Positions 53,959 through 64,000 of a stretch of DNA of 64,000 bases are shown piece after piece (position 1 is the first letter of the stretch; each line of letters opens with the position of its first letter). Both the position numbers and the translations under genes were made by a program. The stretch lies in NCBI RefSeq assembly GCF_020080835.1, contig NC_058158.1:18934430-18998429 (forward strand), given 5' to 3'. The DNA comes from Cotesia glomerata. Its lineage: Eukaryota; Arthropoda; Insecta; Hymenoptera; Braconidae. Below the pieces are notes generated by a model. It was not told where the DNA came from. It did not search any database and worked only from the letters and a program-made list of their open reading frames with translations.

Positions 53959-54104
53959 ATGGGCAAGCCAGGCGCAAATACGGTCGTGGCGATAGTTATT
54001 TGCAGCAGGGACATAAAGCCTCGACTCTATCGGGCTTCAGCCTGATACTATCCCTGCTGAAAATATTTATCACCTTGACCGTATTGGTACGTGGCTCGCC
54101 CAAG
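53959..54104. other. Long imperfect hairpin, ~146 nt
   Basis: Arms of ~50 nt: left GGGCAAGCC..AATACGGTC..GG.GATA..ATTT.CAGCAGGGA (53961-54011), right TCCCTGCTG..AAAT..TATC..CC..GACCGTATT..GGCTCGCCC (54051-54101). The 39-nt apical part contains AAGCC..GGCTT, which can also pair. The size resembles a small-RNA precursor or a nested MITE remnant. Confidence 0.7.
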
Positions 54105-55229
54105 GTATATAAATAACTAAGATGATCGAGTTCAATAACATTGGAAGATTCGACTGTATTGACAGTAATCTACGATTTATTTTCTAGCAATTATAAGCAT
54201 TATCATAAAATCCTTAGATGTACCTGTGTCCTAGATTATAATTAAAAATATATATGGAACATACATATATATTCAATTCATAAATTATGAACTTATTTTA
54301 TGAACTAATCTCCACTGTAAATGGTGTATGACACGACCACAAAATATTTTTCGATACCAAAAGCTACGTTTCTTCCGAAATTCCTCTGTGTCAAACACAG
54401 GTGCGTCGAATTTTATTTTTTATCGAAATGTTGCACCAACTTTTTCTCAATTTAATTTTAATAAGTAGGGCTTGTCAAATACTATAACATATATTTTTTC
54501 GGTGATTGAAGGTCACCAAGAACACTAAAAAAATTAAAGATCAAATCTTTATTTATTAATTATCGATGATTGTAATTATTTGAATAATCTCAAAAAAATA
54601 CTTAATATACTCTTTAACGTCCTCTACAACTTTATTTTGGATTTATCTCTTTAGCTCAATCATTTTTTAAGATATGGCTGTTTGACGGATAATCATATAT
54701 ACAACCATATGTCTAGGTTGAAATGGAGTACGGCAGGAAAATTCATGTAAACTGCATACGCACATCGAGTTGATCCTATAACATGAATTTGAATAGAAGT
54801 CATTAGTGGCCGATTCATAATAATTATCCTGCTACACCCTTTCCTTTCGTTTATTCTATATACACTAAGCCACAGCGTCCATCTTATGGCAAGCACTTTT
54901 TACAAATTTAAATAATGCTGTGAATCGGGAAAGAATAGAAGTTACGGTAATTATTACGTGAAGCGTTAGCATTTCTGCAAACAGCAGAGCCATGAGGTCC
55001 ACCCCGCTGTCGTAACGGTCGCTTGATAACGACAAGTTCAGGCCCGTTTGCACACATTCCTCGCCAGCACTGAGGTATCCAACCCCTGTACTGTAGACAA
55101 TATTTGAAAGTTCTGTGACATTTTCATATTGTTGTTTGTGTTGTTCATTTGGCACTACCCAGAGAGCACGTGTAAGGTGTAGAAGCAGAACCTACGGACG
55201 CAAACAACGCTACCCTCCTTGTGTGCGGG

Positions 55230-55230
<1 letters not shown>

Positions 55231-55305
<75 letters not shown>
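55231..55305. repeat. (TG)n microsatellite
   Basis: About 75 bp of TG between the LINE-A 5' end and the E body. Confidence 0.97.
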
Positions 55306-55308
<3 letters not shown>

Positions 55309-56334
55309 GTAATGTGCAAGAAGGTAAACCTCCTACAACTTTCGAATGGTTTAACCGATTTCATCGCGGTTCGCGCCATTAGAAAGGGCTTAGCTAAACT
55401 TAGAATTTGAATACAATTTAAAGTTATTTGGACTGGTAGATTTTGAAAAATCTTAAAAAAACTACAAAAAAATTAGAAAAACGGTAAACCCTGAAGGCCA
55501 TCCGTGCAACTTTCCGCTTATTTCATACCTAGGTGCTTAAAATTGCACTAATGATGTTTTTGAGCTCTCCGAGTTCAAAAATACTATTTATGTGTTATTT
55601 TGAGCTCTCTGAGCTTAAAGAGATAACTTTTCATGCTTTTGAGCTGGAAGAGCTCAAAAGTCTGATAGAAGTTTGATAAAACATAATTTTTCGAATTTTT
55701 AAACCGCAATAACTTTTGAATGATTGAACCGATTTTTACGCGGTTGGCGGCGATCCACGTGGTTTTTTTTATGTTAAAAGCTGATTAGTTTTTAGAATTG
55801 ATCGATAGATCCATTTGAAAGTTATTCCAAAAAATGTCGGAGTTATGTTGAAAAAACACTTGTTTCCAAATATTTCGTTGAGGATATCTCTCGAAACAAT
55901 CAACCGATTTTTACGTTCTAGAAAGCAATCGACGCAGTTTTTAAGCTCTAAAAATTATTCTCTTTCATCAAAAACGATCCGATGAGAAATGGCGGTTATG
56001 TGAAAAAAACACCTTTTTCGGTTTTCTGTCGTTCACGATATCTCTCGAACGATTTAACTGATTTTAACCGGATTAGCGGTGATCGACGTGATTCTTCGAG
56101 GCTAAGAGCGGACTAGTTTTGGAGTTGATCGATCGAGCCGTTTAAAAGTTATTCCAGAAAACCACTTTCAAAAATGACTTTTTTTCTTATTTTTTTTGAG
56201 ATTTTTCAAAATTTCTCTAAATCTATCGGTCCGCATCGGTTCAAATCTAAGTTTGAGGGAACTCTTTAGAACGCCGTTTGGTAGGTTCCGATCGGTTAAG
56301 TCATTCAAAAGTTATAAGCGATTCACATATCTAC

Positions 56335-56357
56335 ACTCACACACACACACACACACA
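56335..56357. repeat. (CA)n, left of LINE-B fragment
   Basis: CTCACACACACACACACACA followed by the LINE-B truncation point TTCTTCCTCGATGTCTAC. Confidence 0.9.
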
Positions 56358-58033
56358 TTCTTCCTCGATGTCTACAACATCTGCTTGAAGGAAGGGATTT
56401 TTCCTCGGAAGTGGAAACAACAACGGCTGGTACTACTTCCTAAAGGAAAAAAGCCACCGGAAGAACCGTCATCTTATCGTCCACTCTGCATGTTGGATAC
56501 AGCCGGTAAGATACTCGAACGTATAATCCACCAAAGGATAGAAGCAGTTGTCGATCCACTATTAGCAGACAATCAGTACGGATTTCGAAAAGGACGATCA
56601 ACCCTGGACGCAATCAACCTGGTTGTCGGTATAGCCAAAGACGCAATCGCCGGTACCAGATGGAAGGGTGGAACGAAGAAATATTGTCTGGTGGCAACCC
56701 TAGACATCAAAAATGCCTTCAACTCCGCCAACTGGGATCGCATCATGCAAGCTCTTCAAGAGATGAACGTACCAGGATATCTACGAAGGATAGTCGCTAG
56801 CTACTTCACGAATAGAGTCCTTAGATATGACACGAAGAATGGTCCAAAGGAGTATGATGTTACTGGAGGCGTCCCGCAGGGTTCTGTTCTCGGTCCACTT
56901 CTCTGGAATATCATGTACAACAGATTGCTGAGACTGAAACTACCAAGAAATGTCAAACTGGTAGCGTACGCGGACGACGTAGCCATAGTAATCGTCGCCA
57001 AGCATATTGATGAGATAAATCATATGTTCACGATCACCTTTGAGCGAATTAACCAGTGGATGGACACAGTAAACCTACAACTGGCTAAACAGAAGACCGA
57101 GGCTGTACTTATCACTAGCAGAAAAGTGGTGGAAACGATCAATTTAAACGTCGGAGACCAAGAAATCACATCCCAACCATTCATTCGATATCTGGGAGTG
57201 ATGCTCGATTCCCGACTTAACTTCAAACAACAAGTTGAACACGTGACCGCCAAAGCATCAGCAGTAGTGGCTAACCTAGTACGATTGATGCCCAACATCG
57301 GTGGCCCGAAGCAGACAAGGAGGTTATTGCTATCATCAGTAGTTACATCGGTCCTCACGTATGGTATATCCATTTGGTCCGACGCACTTGAGACCCAAGA
57401 ATCATGGAGGAAAGCATGTCCGGTTTACCGACTGAGCGCGCTAAGAGTAGCCAGCGCCTTCCGAACAATATCAGAGGAAGCAGTGTGCGTCATTTCTGGA
57501 ACTCTGCCGCTTAGAGTCTTAGCTAAAGAAAGACGGGCCCTTTACCATCGAAAGAGGTCAACTACACTGAGCGCTGAAGAACGAAGACAGAAGAACGGCA
57601 GCACAGAATCTCGCGATGGCAACTTGAGTGGGACGCCGCAGCAAAAGGAAGATGGACACACCGCCTCATACCAAAGATCGACGTTTGGCTGAGCCGAAAC
57701 CATGGTGAAGTCAACTATTACCTAACGCAGATGTTGTCAGGACATGGGTGCTTTCGAGAGTATCTGCACCGCTTTAAGCACGACGATTCTCCGGAGTGCC
57801 CGTCTTGTCCAGGGGTTATTGAGGACGCAAGGCACGTTTTCTTTGTGTGTCCACGTTTCGATCCTCAGCGTGAGGAGTTAGAGAGGATCCTGAACTGGAG
57901 AATCCAACCAGAGACAATAGTAGATGCAATGTTGTCGAATCAAACTGCTTGGAACGCTACAAGCACTTTTGCCACAGAAGTGCTTACAGAGCTGCGTTCC
58001 ATTGAAAGAAAAAGAGCAAATGACAGAAACTAG
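56357..58033 (+). pseudogene. LINE-B ORF2 fragment: RT and C-terminal knuckle
   Basis: YRPLCMLDTAGKILERIIHQ, QYGFRKGRSTLDAINLV, DIKNAFNSANWD, GGVPQGSVLGPLLWNIMYN (about 56865-56920) and YADDVAIVIVAK (about 56965-57000) are intact. One frame break near 57585 (after LSAEERRQ) shifts the C-terminal part, which resumes and ends SIERKRANDRN at 58033 with the knuckle CPSCPGVIEDARHVFFVCPR at about 57798-57857. The open frame extends upstream into E sequence, which is not part of the gene. Confidence 0.9.
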
Positions 58034-58293
58034 AAGGAAGGAAAAATAACACCTTAGCCACCAGAAGGAATAGCAGTAGCTAGATCCTCCCCTCACGAAG
58101 TAATGCCTGACGGCGGTTTCCATGAGGGATTAGAGGAAAGAAGAAAAGGGGTTTAGGGTTTAGTGGGTAGGGGCGTTAGGGTCGAGTTTTAGTATGACGC
58201 TGTGTCGAGTCGCCACATATCCAGGCCGAACAGCTATGCCTGGAATCCGTAAGAAGGATTCCCCCCCCTAAGATAAAAAAAAAAAAAAAAAAA
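56357..58293 (+). mobile_element. LINE-B, 5'-truncated copy
   Basis: Starts within the RT (FFLDVYNICLKEG), runs through the family 3' UTR (TTTAGGGTTTAGTGGGTAGG near 58153) and ends in an A-run at 58277-58293 next to CA repeats. A 5' truncation, as made by incomplete target-primed reverse transcription. Confidence 0.9.
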
Positions 58294-58380
58294 CACACAC
58301 ACATACACACACACACACACACACTCACACACACAAACACACACAAACACACACACATACACACACACACATACACAGAC
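58294..58380. repeat. (CA)n microsatellite with variants
   Basis: CACACACACATACACACACA with TACA and AAAC interruptions, between the A-tail and the E start module. Confidence 0.95.
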
Positions 58381-58544
58381 ATAGTGACAACCTCGCGGGA
58401 GTAGTCAGGGAAGCTTCCTCTGACCTTCAAACGTCGAGATCGGATATAAACTCGATTTTTGCAAAACGGGGTGAAAACAATAACTTCCCGATTTTTAAAA
58501 ATCTTCGATTTTCTTAGCGGGAATTTAAAAATTTTTTTCTAAAT

Positions 58545-58890
58545 GTTTTTTTGGAATAACCTTTGAACAGTTCTACCGACCAGTTCTAAAAACTTATCAG
58601 CTCTTAACCTCAAAAAAACCACGTCGATCACCGCCAAACCGGTCAAAATTGGTTAATTTGTTCGAGAGTTTACGTGAACGAAGAAAACCGAAAAAAGTGT
58701 TTTTTCGGAATTACATTGAAATTTCTAGTTCGATCAATTTAAACTTAAAGATTCTTTATGAGGCTAAAAAAACTGGATCGAATGCCGCCAACTGCGTGGA
58801 AATCGGTTGATTTATTCGAAAGTTAGTGCGCTTTGAAAATTCAAAAAATAGTGTTCTACGAAACTTCTATCAGACTTTTGAAGTCGACGA
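58545..58890 (+). repeat. E repeat, body fragment
   Basis: Plus-strand E body (TTTTTTTGGAATAACCTTTG, CCACGTCGATCACCGCCAAA, AAACTTCTATCAGACTTTTG). Its terminal block probably continues at 61800-61832 after the piggyBac-like insertion; the ~115 bp at 58891-59005 is unassigned. Confidence 0.7.
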
Positions 58891-59851
58891 GCACAACAGT
58901 AAAAAAATGAAATTTTAGAAATTTTTAAATAAAGCTATTCTAATCCCATAAAAAAAATTTCAGCCGAATCTGTCGAAAAGTTGTTTCATGCTGAAACTAC
59001 CTTAACCCTTTAATGTTCTAGAAGCGTAATGAATCTCACAAGGAAACTCTCTCCGGTGTCCCTCTCCGATTTCGATGAAACTGAGAAATGTTATTCTTCG
59101 TCGAAATCTAAGAGACAAGTATTTTTTTTTATCTGCGGAAAAACATTTCTAGGGGGTGAAACTAGCCCTCAAAGTTTAGCCTCCAAAGGGGTATTTTTCA
59201 AGTTTCGCATACTTGCAGTTTAAATAATCGAATGGGACCAATTGCATAATTTTAAGGGTGGAAAATAATGGAAAATGCTTTTGGTTTGATAATGAAACAA
59301 TGAATAGAACAAAAGTTATAAGGGTTGAAAATCACAAAACTTTTATAAAAAAAAAACTATTTAATGGATTTCAACGAAACCAACGGCAATCAAAAGAGAA
59401 AAAAAAGTAGAGAATACGTCTTTCGGGGTTTTCCTGAAAAATTAAGTTTAGGAGGTGAACACCCCTTAAGCATATCTACATTAGCCACCAAGAAAATATC
59501 GTTTTTTATACTAATTTTGATATGAATTTATCAATAATAATTTTTTTGTATATTTCTAGCATTTAGAAAATAATAATAATATTATATTTCAATATTTTAC
59601 TTACTTTTCTACTTCTCATAACAAATTTAATTTTGTGTATCGGGACATCAAATATTATAAATGTCATGTAATGTGAATCTGCTTTGGAAAAAAAATAGAA
59701 AGAATGCTTATAATATATGCTTTATTGTAATCAGTTTTAATTTAACAAGAATTCACAAATGATTTTTTACAAAAATATTGAAAAAAATATCTAGTATTTC
59801 TGATGTTTATGAAATTTAATATTTAAATTTATCATTTTGTCATATGCAGAT

Positions 59852-60058
59852 CTATTCAATATATGTTTTGCAATCGTGATGTTCATGAAAAAAATTTTGA
59901 AAACACAACGGCTTTTTGCACCATGAACAGCGGATAATTGCTATATTTTGACAACCAGGAACCTCACAATGAGAACTGCATGATCCGTGAAATGCAAAAT
60001 CCACAGGATTTTCGAACTCATCCGGTTTTACTTCTGTGTTGCCACTTTTGTACCACAA
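59852..60058 (-). pseudogene. piggyBac transposase C-terminal cysteine-rich domain (remnant)
   Basis: 69 codons ending in a Cys/His pattern: HCEVPGCQNIAIIRCSWCKK, PLCFQNFFHEHHDC. The C-x4-C..C-x2-C..C..H-x2-H arrangement matches the zinc-binding C-terminal domain of piggyBac transposases, which binds the subterminal repeats. The catalytic domain is absent, so the element is non-autonomous. The start codon is probably internal to the old gene. Confidence 0.65.
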
Positions 60059-60930
60059 TTACTTGAATAAATTTATGTATCGAGGAGATGAAAATTGGAT
60101 ATGTGTAAGTGATTAAAATTTTATAATGTTATTTCGTAAATGCAAGTTTATGTCCAAATTCATCAAAACTGTACGATCCGAAAAATATAGAACAAAATTT
60201 TTCCATCCTCGGAATCCAAAAATATCAAGCGTTTGAATTTTCCCATTTGCACCTTTTGGTAAGATCATAACTTCAGTATCCTTATTTGTTAGTTTAACGC
60301 TTTGTACAACTTAAGGACAATGCCCAGTCCATGAGTCAGTTAGTGATAAAGATTTTGGACCCACGTTTGAAAAAAACACCCTCTCCAACCAAATTTTGAA
60401 ATGATCTGAAAATTAAAAAATATGAAATACTTTTATCAACAATTACTTATGCGCAAAACAGAAAAAAAATAAAGAATAATTCGTACCTGATGTAAGTTTT
60501 CCTGATTTTGATGCTTCTATGTATACATTATGAGGTCTTAAAAGTGTTGTTTCAACTATTGGTCCAAATTTACCATTCAGTTCTTTTAGAAACAAAAAAA
60601 GTATCGTACAATTTTAAATTATTCATTTATTAAAAAAAAACACGATTATAATATTGAACTATCAAGGATGGAGTACATCGCAGTGACTAAACTAATCTCG
60701 AAATTATACATTTATTTATACTATGTTGTTTATCATATTACTGATTCATATATACTAAAAATGGACACTGTTATGCATTAATGTGTTAAGTGCTATGGAA
60801 ACCCTATGTACTTAACACACTATTGCATAACAGAGTCCAAATATAAGTATCTATTTTTTTTGTATGGAATAACAATGAATGATTATTATGATTATAATGA
60901 AGCATTATAAGCATTTATTTTTTTTTTAAA
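60059..60930. other. piggyBac-like element interior, no gene
   Basis: AT-rich DNA. Contains a small inverted pair ACTGTTATGCATTAATGTGTTAAG / CTTAACACACTATTGCATAACAG near 60768-60834 (given here in part: TTATGCATTAATGTG and CACACTATTGCATAA). No coding recognised. Confidence 0.5.
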
Positions 60931-62015
60931 GCAGATTCACATTACATGACATTTATAATATTTGATGTCCCGATACACAAAATTAAGTTTGGTATGAGAA
61001 GTAGAAAAGTAAGTAAAATATTGAAATATAATATTATTATTATTCTCTAAATGCTAGAAATATACAAAAAAATTATTATTGATGAATTCATACCAAAATT
61101 AGTATAAAAAACGATATTTTATTGGTGGCTAATGTAGATATGCTTAAAAGGAGTTCACCTCCTAAACTTTATTTTTTGAAAAAACCCCGAAAGACGTATT
61201 CTCTACTTTTTTTTTCTTTTTTCGATTGCCGTTGGTTTCGTTGAAATCCATCGAGTAGTTTTTTCTTTATAAAAGTTTTGTGATTTTCAACCCTTATAAC
61301 TTTTGTTCTATTCATTGTTTCATTATAAAACCAAAAGCATTTTCCATAATTTTCCACCCTAAAAATTATGCAATTGGTCCCATTCGATTATTCAAACTGC
61401 AAGTATGCGAAACTTGAAAAATACCCCTTTCAAGTTTCACCTTTCAAGGAAGCTAAACTTTGAAGGGTAGTTTCACCCCCTAGAAATGTTTTTTCGCAGA
61501 TAAAAAAAATACGTGTCTCTTAGATTTCGACGAATAATAACATATCTCAGTTCCATCGAAATCGGAGAGGGACACCGGAGAGAGTTTCCTTGTCAGTGTG
61601 AGCTGTTAGGGGAGAGAGCCAATTATAGTCCGTTATGCGGTTGTGTGAAATACGGTTTAGTTGTAGTTGTGTGCCCATGCGTCTATTTCTACTACTTTTC
61701 TGGCTCCCTTTCTAGGTAACAGACTATAGCTCTCTCATTTAAAGAAAAAGACATATGACTCGAATTATGAGTGGGGATTCAAGACCGAACATTAAAGGGT
61801 TATGTGCCTAGGTATGGAATTAGCAGAAAGTTGTAGAGATGGCCTTCAAGGTTAACCGTTTTCCTAATTTTTAACTTCCCGCTAAGAAAATCGAAGATTT
61901 TCAAAAATCGGGTTATTTTTTTCACCCCGTTTTACGAGAATCGAGTTTTCATCGAATCTCGACGTTTTGAGGTCCTAGGAAGCTTCCCTGACTATTCCCG
62001 CGGTGGTGTCTGTAT

Positions 62016-62341
62016 GTATGTGTTTTTTTTTTTTTTTTTTTTTTTGTTTTAAAGGGGGGGAATCCTTTTTACGGATTCTAGGCATAGTTGTTTGGCCTGG
62101 ATATGTGGCGACTCGACGCAGTGTCATACTAAAACTCGACGCTAGCGCCCGTACCCACTAAACCCTAAACCCCTTTTCCTCTTTCCCCTAATCCCTCATG
62201 GAAACCGCCGTTAGGCATTACTTCGTGAGGGGAGGATCTAGCTACTGCTCTTTCTTCTGGTAGCTAAGGTGTTATTTTACCTTTCTTCTAGTTGTTATTT
62301 GCTCTTCTTCTTTCGATGGAACGCAAGTCTATAAGGAGTAT
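62016..62341 (-). mobile_element. LINE-B, 3' end only
   Basis: T-run 62023-62050 (poly(A) on the sense strand), then the 3' UTR with GGCATAGTTGTTTGGCC and CCCACTAAACCCTAAACCCC, up to the last ORF2 codons (ERKK.., about 62290-62325). Severely 5'-truncated. Confidence 0.9.
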
Positions 62342-62444
<103 letters not shown>

Positions 62445-63101
62445 GATGTATGTAAACCTCTTATAACTTTTGAACGGCTTGACCGATTTGATCGTCGTTG
62501 GTGCCATTCAAAAGAGCTTGACCAAACTTAGATTTTGTATATACTTTGGAATGATTCGGACCGGTAGATTTTGAGAAATCGCAAAAAAACTACAAAAAAA
62601 ATTTTTTTCAAAAGTGGTTTTTTTGGAATAACTTTTAAACGACTTTACCGATCAATACCAAAAACCAATCAGCTCTAAACATAAAAAAACCACGTCGATT
62701 GCCGCCAGTCCGGTCAAAAACGGTTGATCCGTTCGTGTTATCGTTGACGAAAGAAAACCAAAAAAATTGTTTTTTCGGAATTACTCCGAAGTTTTTTGCT
62801 CTATCAACATCAACTTAAAAATTTGCCATGAAGCTTAAAAAACTGCGTTGAATGCAACCAACCACCTGAAAATCGGTTCATTCATTCAAAAGTTATTCGA
62901 TTTGAAAATTCAAAAAATAGTGTTTTGTAAAATACCTATTGAACGTTTGAGCTCGAAGCGCTCAAAAGCATTTAAAAGCTATTTTTCGAGCTTGGAAAGC
63001 TTTAAATAATACACAAATTGTATTTATTAGCTCGAAGAGCTCTAAAACGTCATAAGTTCAATTTCAAGCGTTTTGTTTAGGTATAGAATTGGCGGGCAGT
63101 T

Positions 63102-64000
63102 GCAGGGATGGCCTTCAGGGTCAACCGTTTTCTTAATTTTTTTGTACGGATTTTTTTAAAACACAAACTAAGAATATCACAATTGTTGGGCAGTCTTGAG
63201 TCAGTCAATTTATCTGACTCAAAACCAAAAAAAAATGTATTTTATGTTATATTATCTTTGTTTGACATTGTTTAGATAAAGGAAACATTTCAATGAATCG
63301 GCTAATACAATAGACATAAAATACATCAGAGCAATAAGGTTAGACTAATCTCATTATAATAATTAATGTTAATTGCAGAGGACAATAAAAGCATCAAATA
63401 TGTCGCGAGTTCTGCGAAGCTAATAAAAGCACACAGGGTATTCAGCAAAACTCGTGTTAGTTGTGTCGGCGCTGATGTTGTATTTCATGAGTGTAGTTTA
63501 CAATGGTTCAACACTAGTTTCTAGGATGTAAGCCAGTGACGCGAAAATCAAGCGCGAAAAAATTTTAATCTAAAAAATCATATCAAGAAAATTCGTTAAG
63601 CCGATTATTTACAAGTACTTTTAATTTTTTTAGTGAAAAATGTAATTAGATATTCACAACAATTGGACATGATTTTAATATTAATTTAAATTGAGAAATA
63701 TTACAAATAAATTTTGAGTACTGTAAGAATGAATAATTTATACATGACCTTTAAGTCTAACATAAAAAATCTAACTCATGTATATTTGAAACTTACAAAA
63801 CCAGCAATATCTGTAGATTAACTAGTCTAAAAAATATAACTGCCGTCGGATTTTCGTGAGTCCGATGAAAAACAATTTTTGGGTTCGACTTTTTCACGTA
63901 GATCTAATAAATTAGTTTTTGTAAACGTAAAAAATAAATTTTTTCCCGATTTTATATTTTAAGAGGCTGTATGTACTAAATTTTGAAAGTTACGACAAAT
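63102..64000. other. Probable unique intron sequence
   Basis: AT-rich DNA after the E-flanking block (GTCAACCGTTTTCTTAATTT). No repeat of this window and no exon-like coding segment recognised. Confidence 0.5.

Larger units (their letters stand above)
53053..54837. mobile_element. Fold-back element with ~0.5-kb inverted arms and nested palindromes
   Basis: Arms: 53053-53560 and 54270-54837, starting GTATAGCAGGATAAGTATTG and GTGTAGCAGGATAATTATTA and agreeing over most of their length (AATCGGCC, CACATCGAGTTGAT, TTCTTGGTGACCT, GTGTTTGACACAGAGGAATT, CACCATTTACAGT). The right arm has ~120 bp extra near 54540-54660. Between the arms are a second inverted pair (53616-53661/53900-53951), a short inverted pair (53709-53719/53763-53773) and a long hairpin (53959-54104). 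No protein. No clear target duplication found. Confidence 0.8.
52797..54968 (-). mobile_element. tRNA-derived SINE, interrupted by a fold-back element
   Basis: SINE sequence at 52797-53050 (tail TTCTGTGAAGCGGGAAAG; tRNA-like part 52968-53042 with box B and box A on the minus strand) continues at 54838-54968 (CCACAGCGTCCATCTTATGG, then a second tail TAATGCTGTGAATCGGGAAA). AGCATT flanks both sides in the LINE-A ORF1 (52790, 54969). As elsewhere, one tRNA head has tail repeats on both sides. Confidence 0.75.
52290..55220 (-). mobile_element. LINE-A 5' fragment (leader and ORF1)
   Basis: Minus strand: 5' end AGGAGGGTAGCGTTGTTTGC at about 55217, ORF1 start at 55155 in LINE-A form, middle interrupted by a SINE (52797-54968), then further ORF1 sequence to about 52290 (TACACAAACC..., RKLLPAPSSS region). 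ORF2 and the 3' end are missing, yet it sits against the E start module as other LINEs do, so the 3' part was deleted. The frame is broken. Confidence 0.75.
52118..55470 (+). repeat. E repeat with nested LINE-A fragment, truncated body
   Basis: Start module 52118-52285 (AACTACCCGCTAAG...TATGTCTGTA), LINE-A piece, TG tract 55231-55305, then E body to about 55470 where a second E in the opposite orientation begins. Confidence 0.8.
55508..58526 (-). repeat. E repeat (minus) with nested LINE-B
   Basis: AACTTTCCGCTTATTTC at 55508, GAGCTC blocks and E body to 56335; CA tract pieces 56335-56357 and 58294-58380 flank LINE-B; start module to TTAGCGGGAATTT at 58526. Confidence 0.85.
59006..61799. mobile_element. 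piggyBac-like element with ~0.7-kb terminal inverted repeats, internally deleted
   Basis: Ends CCCTTTAATGTTC (left) and its inverse GAACATTAAAGGG (right) beside TTAA at 59002-59005 and TTAT at 61800-61803 (piggyBac targets TTAA; one base changed). Long arms pair over ~700 bp: GAAACTCTCTCCGGTGTCCC, ACTTGCAGTTTAAATAATCG, GGAGGTGAACACC, GATGTCCCGATACACAAAAT and others. Between them is a short coding remnant (59852-60058). The right end has ~200 bp not matched on the left. Confidence 0.75.

Noticed and set aside
56196..56356. N-terminal extension of the RT at 56.4 kb
   Set aside because: The upstream in-frame codons come from E-repeat body and CA tract sequence, not from LINE-B.
63376..63560. 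Another host exon in the right-hand unique DNA
   Set aside because: Some GC-richer words are present, but no open segment bounded by splice sites and no recognisable domain were found.

Overview
This is a eukaryotic, AT-rich, repeat-dense window, best read as intronic DNA of one insect gene filled with transposable elements (TEs). The only convincing host coding sequence is a 161-bp exon at 21293-21453 (+) with GT-AG borders. It encodes 53 residues of a laminin-G/LNS fold and resembles the exon just before splice site 2 in neurexin-1. If so, the flanking introns are at least 21 kb and 42 kb long. An insect is inferred from the TE set (R1-clade LINEs, piggyBac, hAT); a hymenopteran, perhaps a parasitoid wasp, is a low-confidence guess.

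The dominant repeat, here called E, is about 0.56-1 kb without insertions. It begins AACTTCCCGCTAAG and ends TTAGCGGGAAGTT (inverted termini) and usually has an internal (TG)n tract about 155 bp from its start. The tract is a repeated landing site. Seven R1-clade LINE copies of two families (A and B) sit in or against (TG/CA) tracts, all with the sense strand on the CA strand. A 4.7-kb hAT transposon is next to one tract.

Layout. 1-1197: LINE-A 3' part and CA tract. 1199-8305: E fragments, a TIR element (M), TA tracts, a ~150-bp tandem repeat, a tRNA-like sequence in an old LTR remnant, and plain intron. 8306-20971: one E copy expanded to 12.7 kb by a hAT element (8465-13164), LINE-A (13201-17245, carrying a tandem tRNA-SINE) and LINE-B (17246-20250). 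20972-21955: low-repeat DNA with the exon. 21956-31280: solo LTR, 71-bp minisatellite, then a nest (LINE-C > TIR element with TAA duplication > LINE-F piece and LTR > second LTR). 31281-33412: 1.05-kb MITE and a small broken TE gene. 33413-43040: another E copy holding a full-length dead LINE-B and a LINE-D. 43430-50048: LINE-E interrupted by two hAT MITEs, one split by an LTR. 50050-55500: E copies, a 220-bp CA tract, and a LINE-A piece holding a SINE and a 1.8-kb fold-back element. 55508-63101: more E copies, LINE-B pieces and an internally deleted piggyBac-like element. 63102-64000: plain intron.

No TE gene here is fully intact. The most complete are LINE-B 33591-38757 (open ORF1; ORF2 with two stops and one frameshift) and the hAT at 8465-13164 (three or more exons, two apparent frameshifts, perfect 8-bp target duplication). 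All alignments were made by eye; boundaries are usually good to a few bases where terminal repeats or duplications are cited and to tens of bases otherwise.
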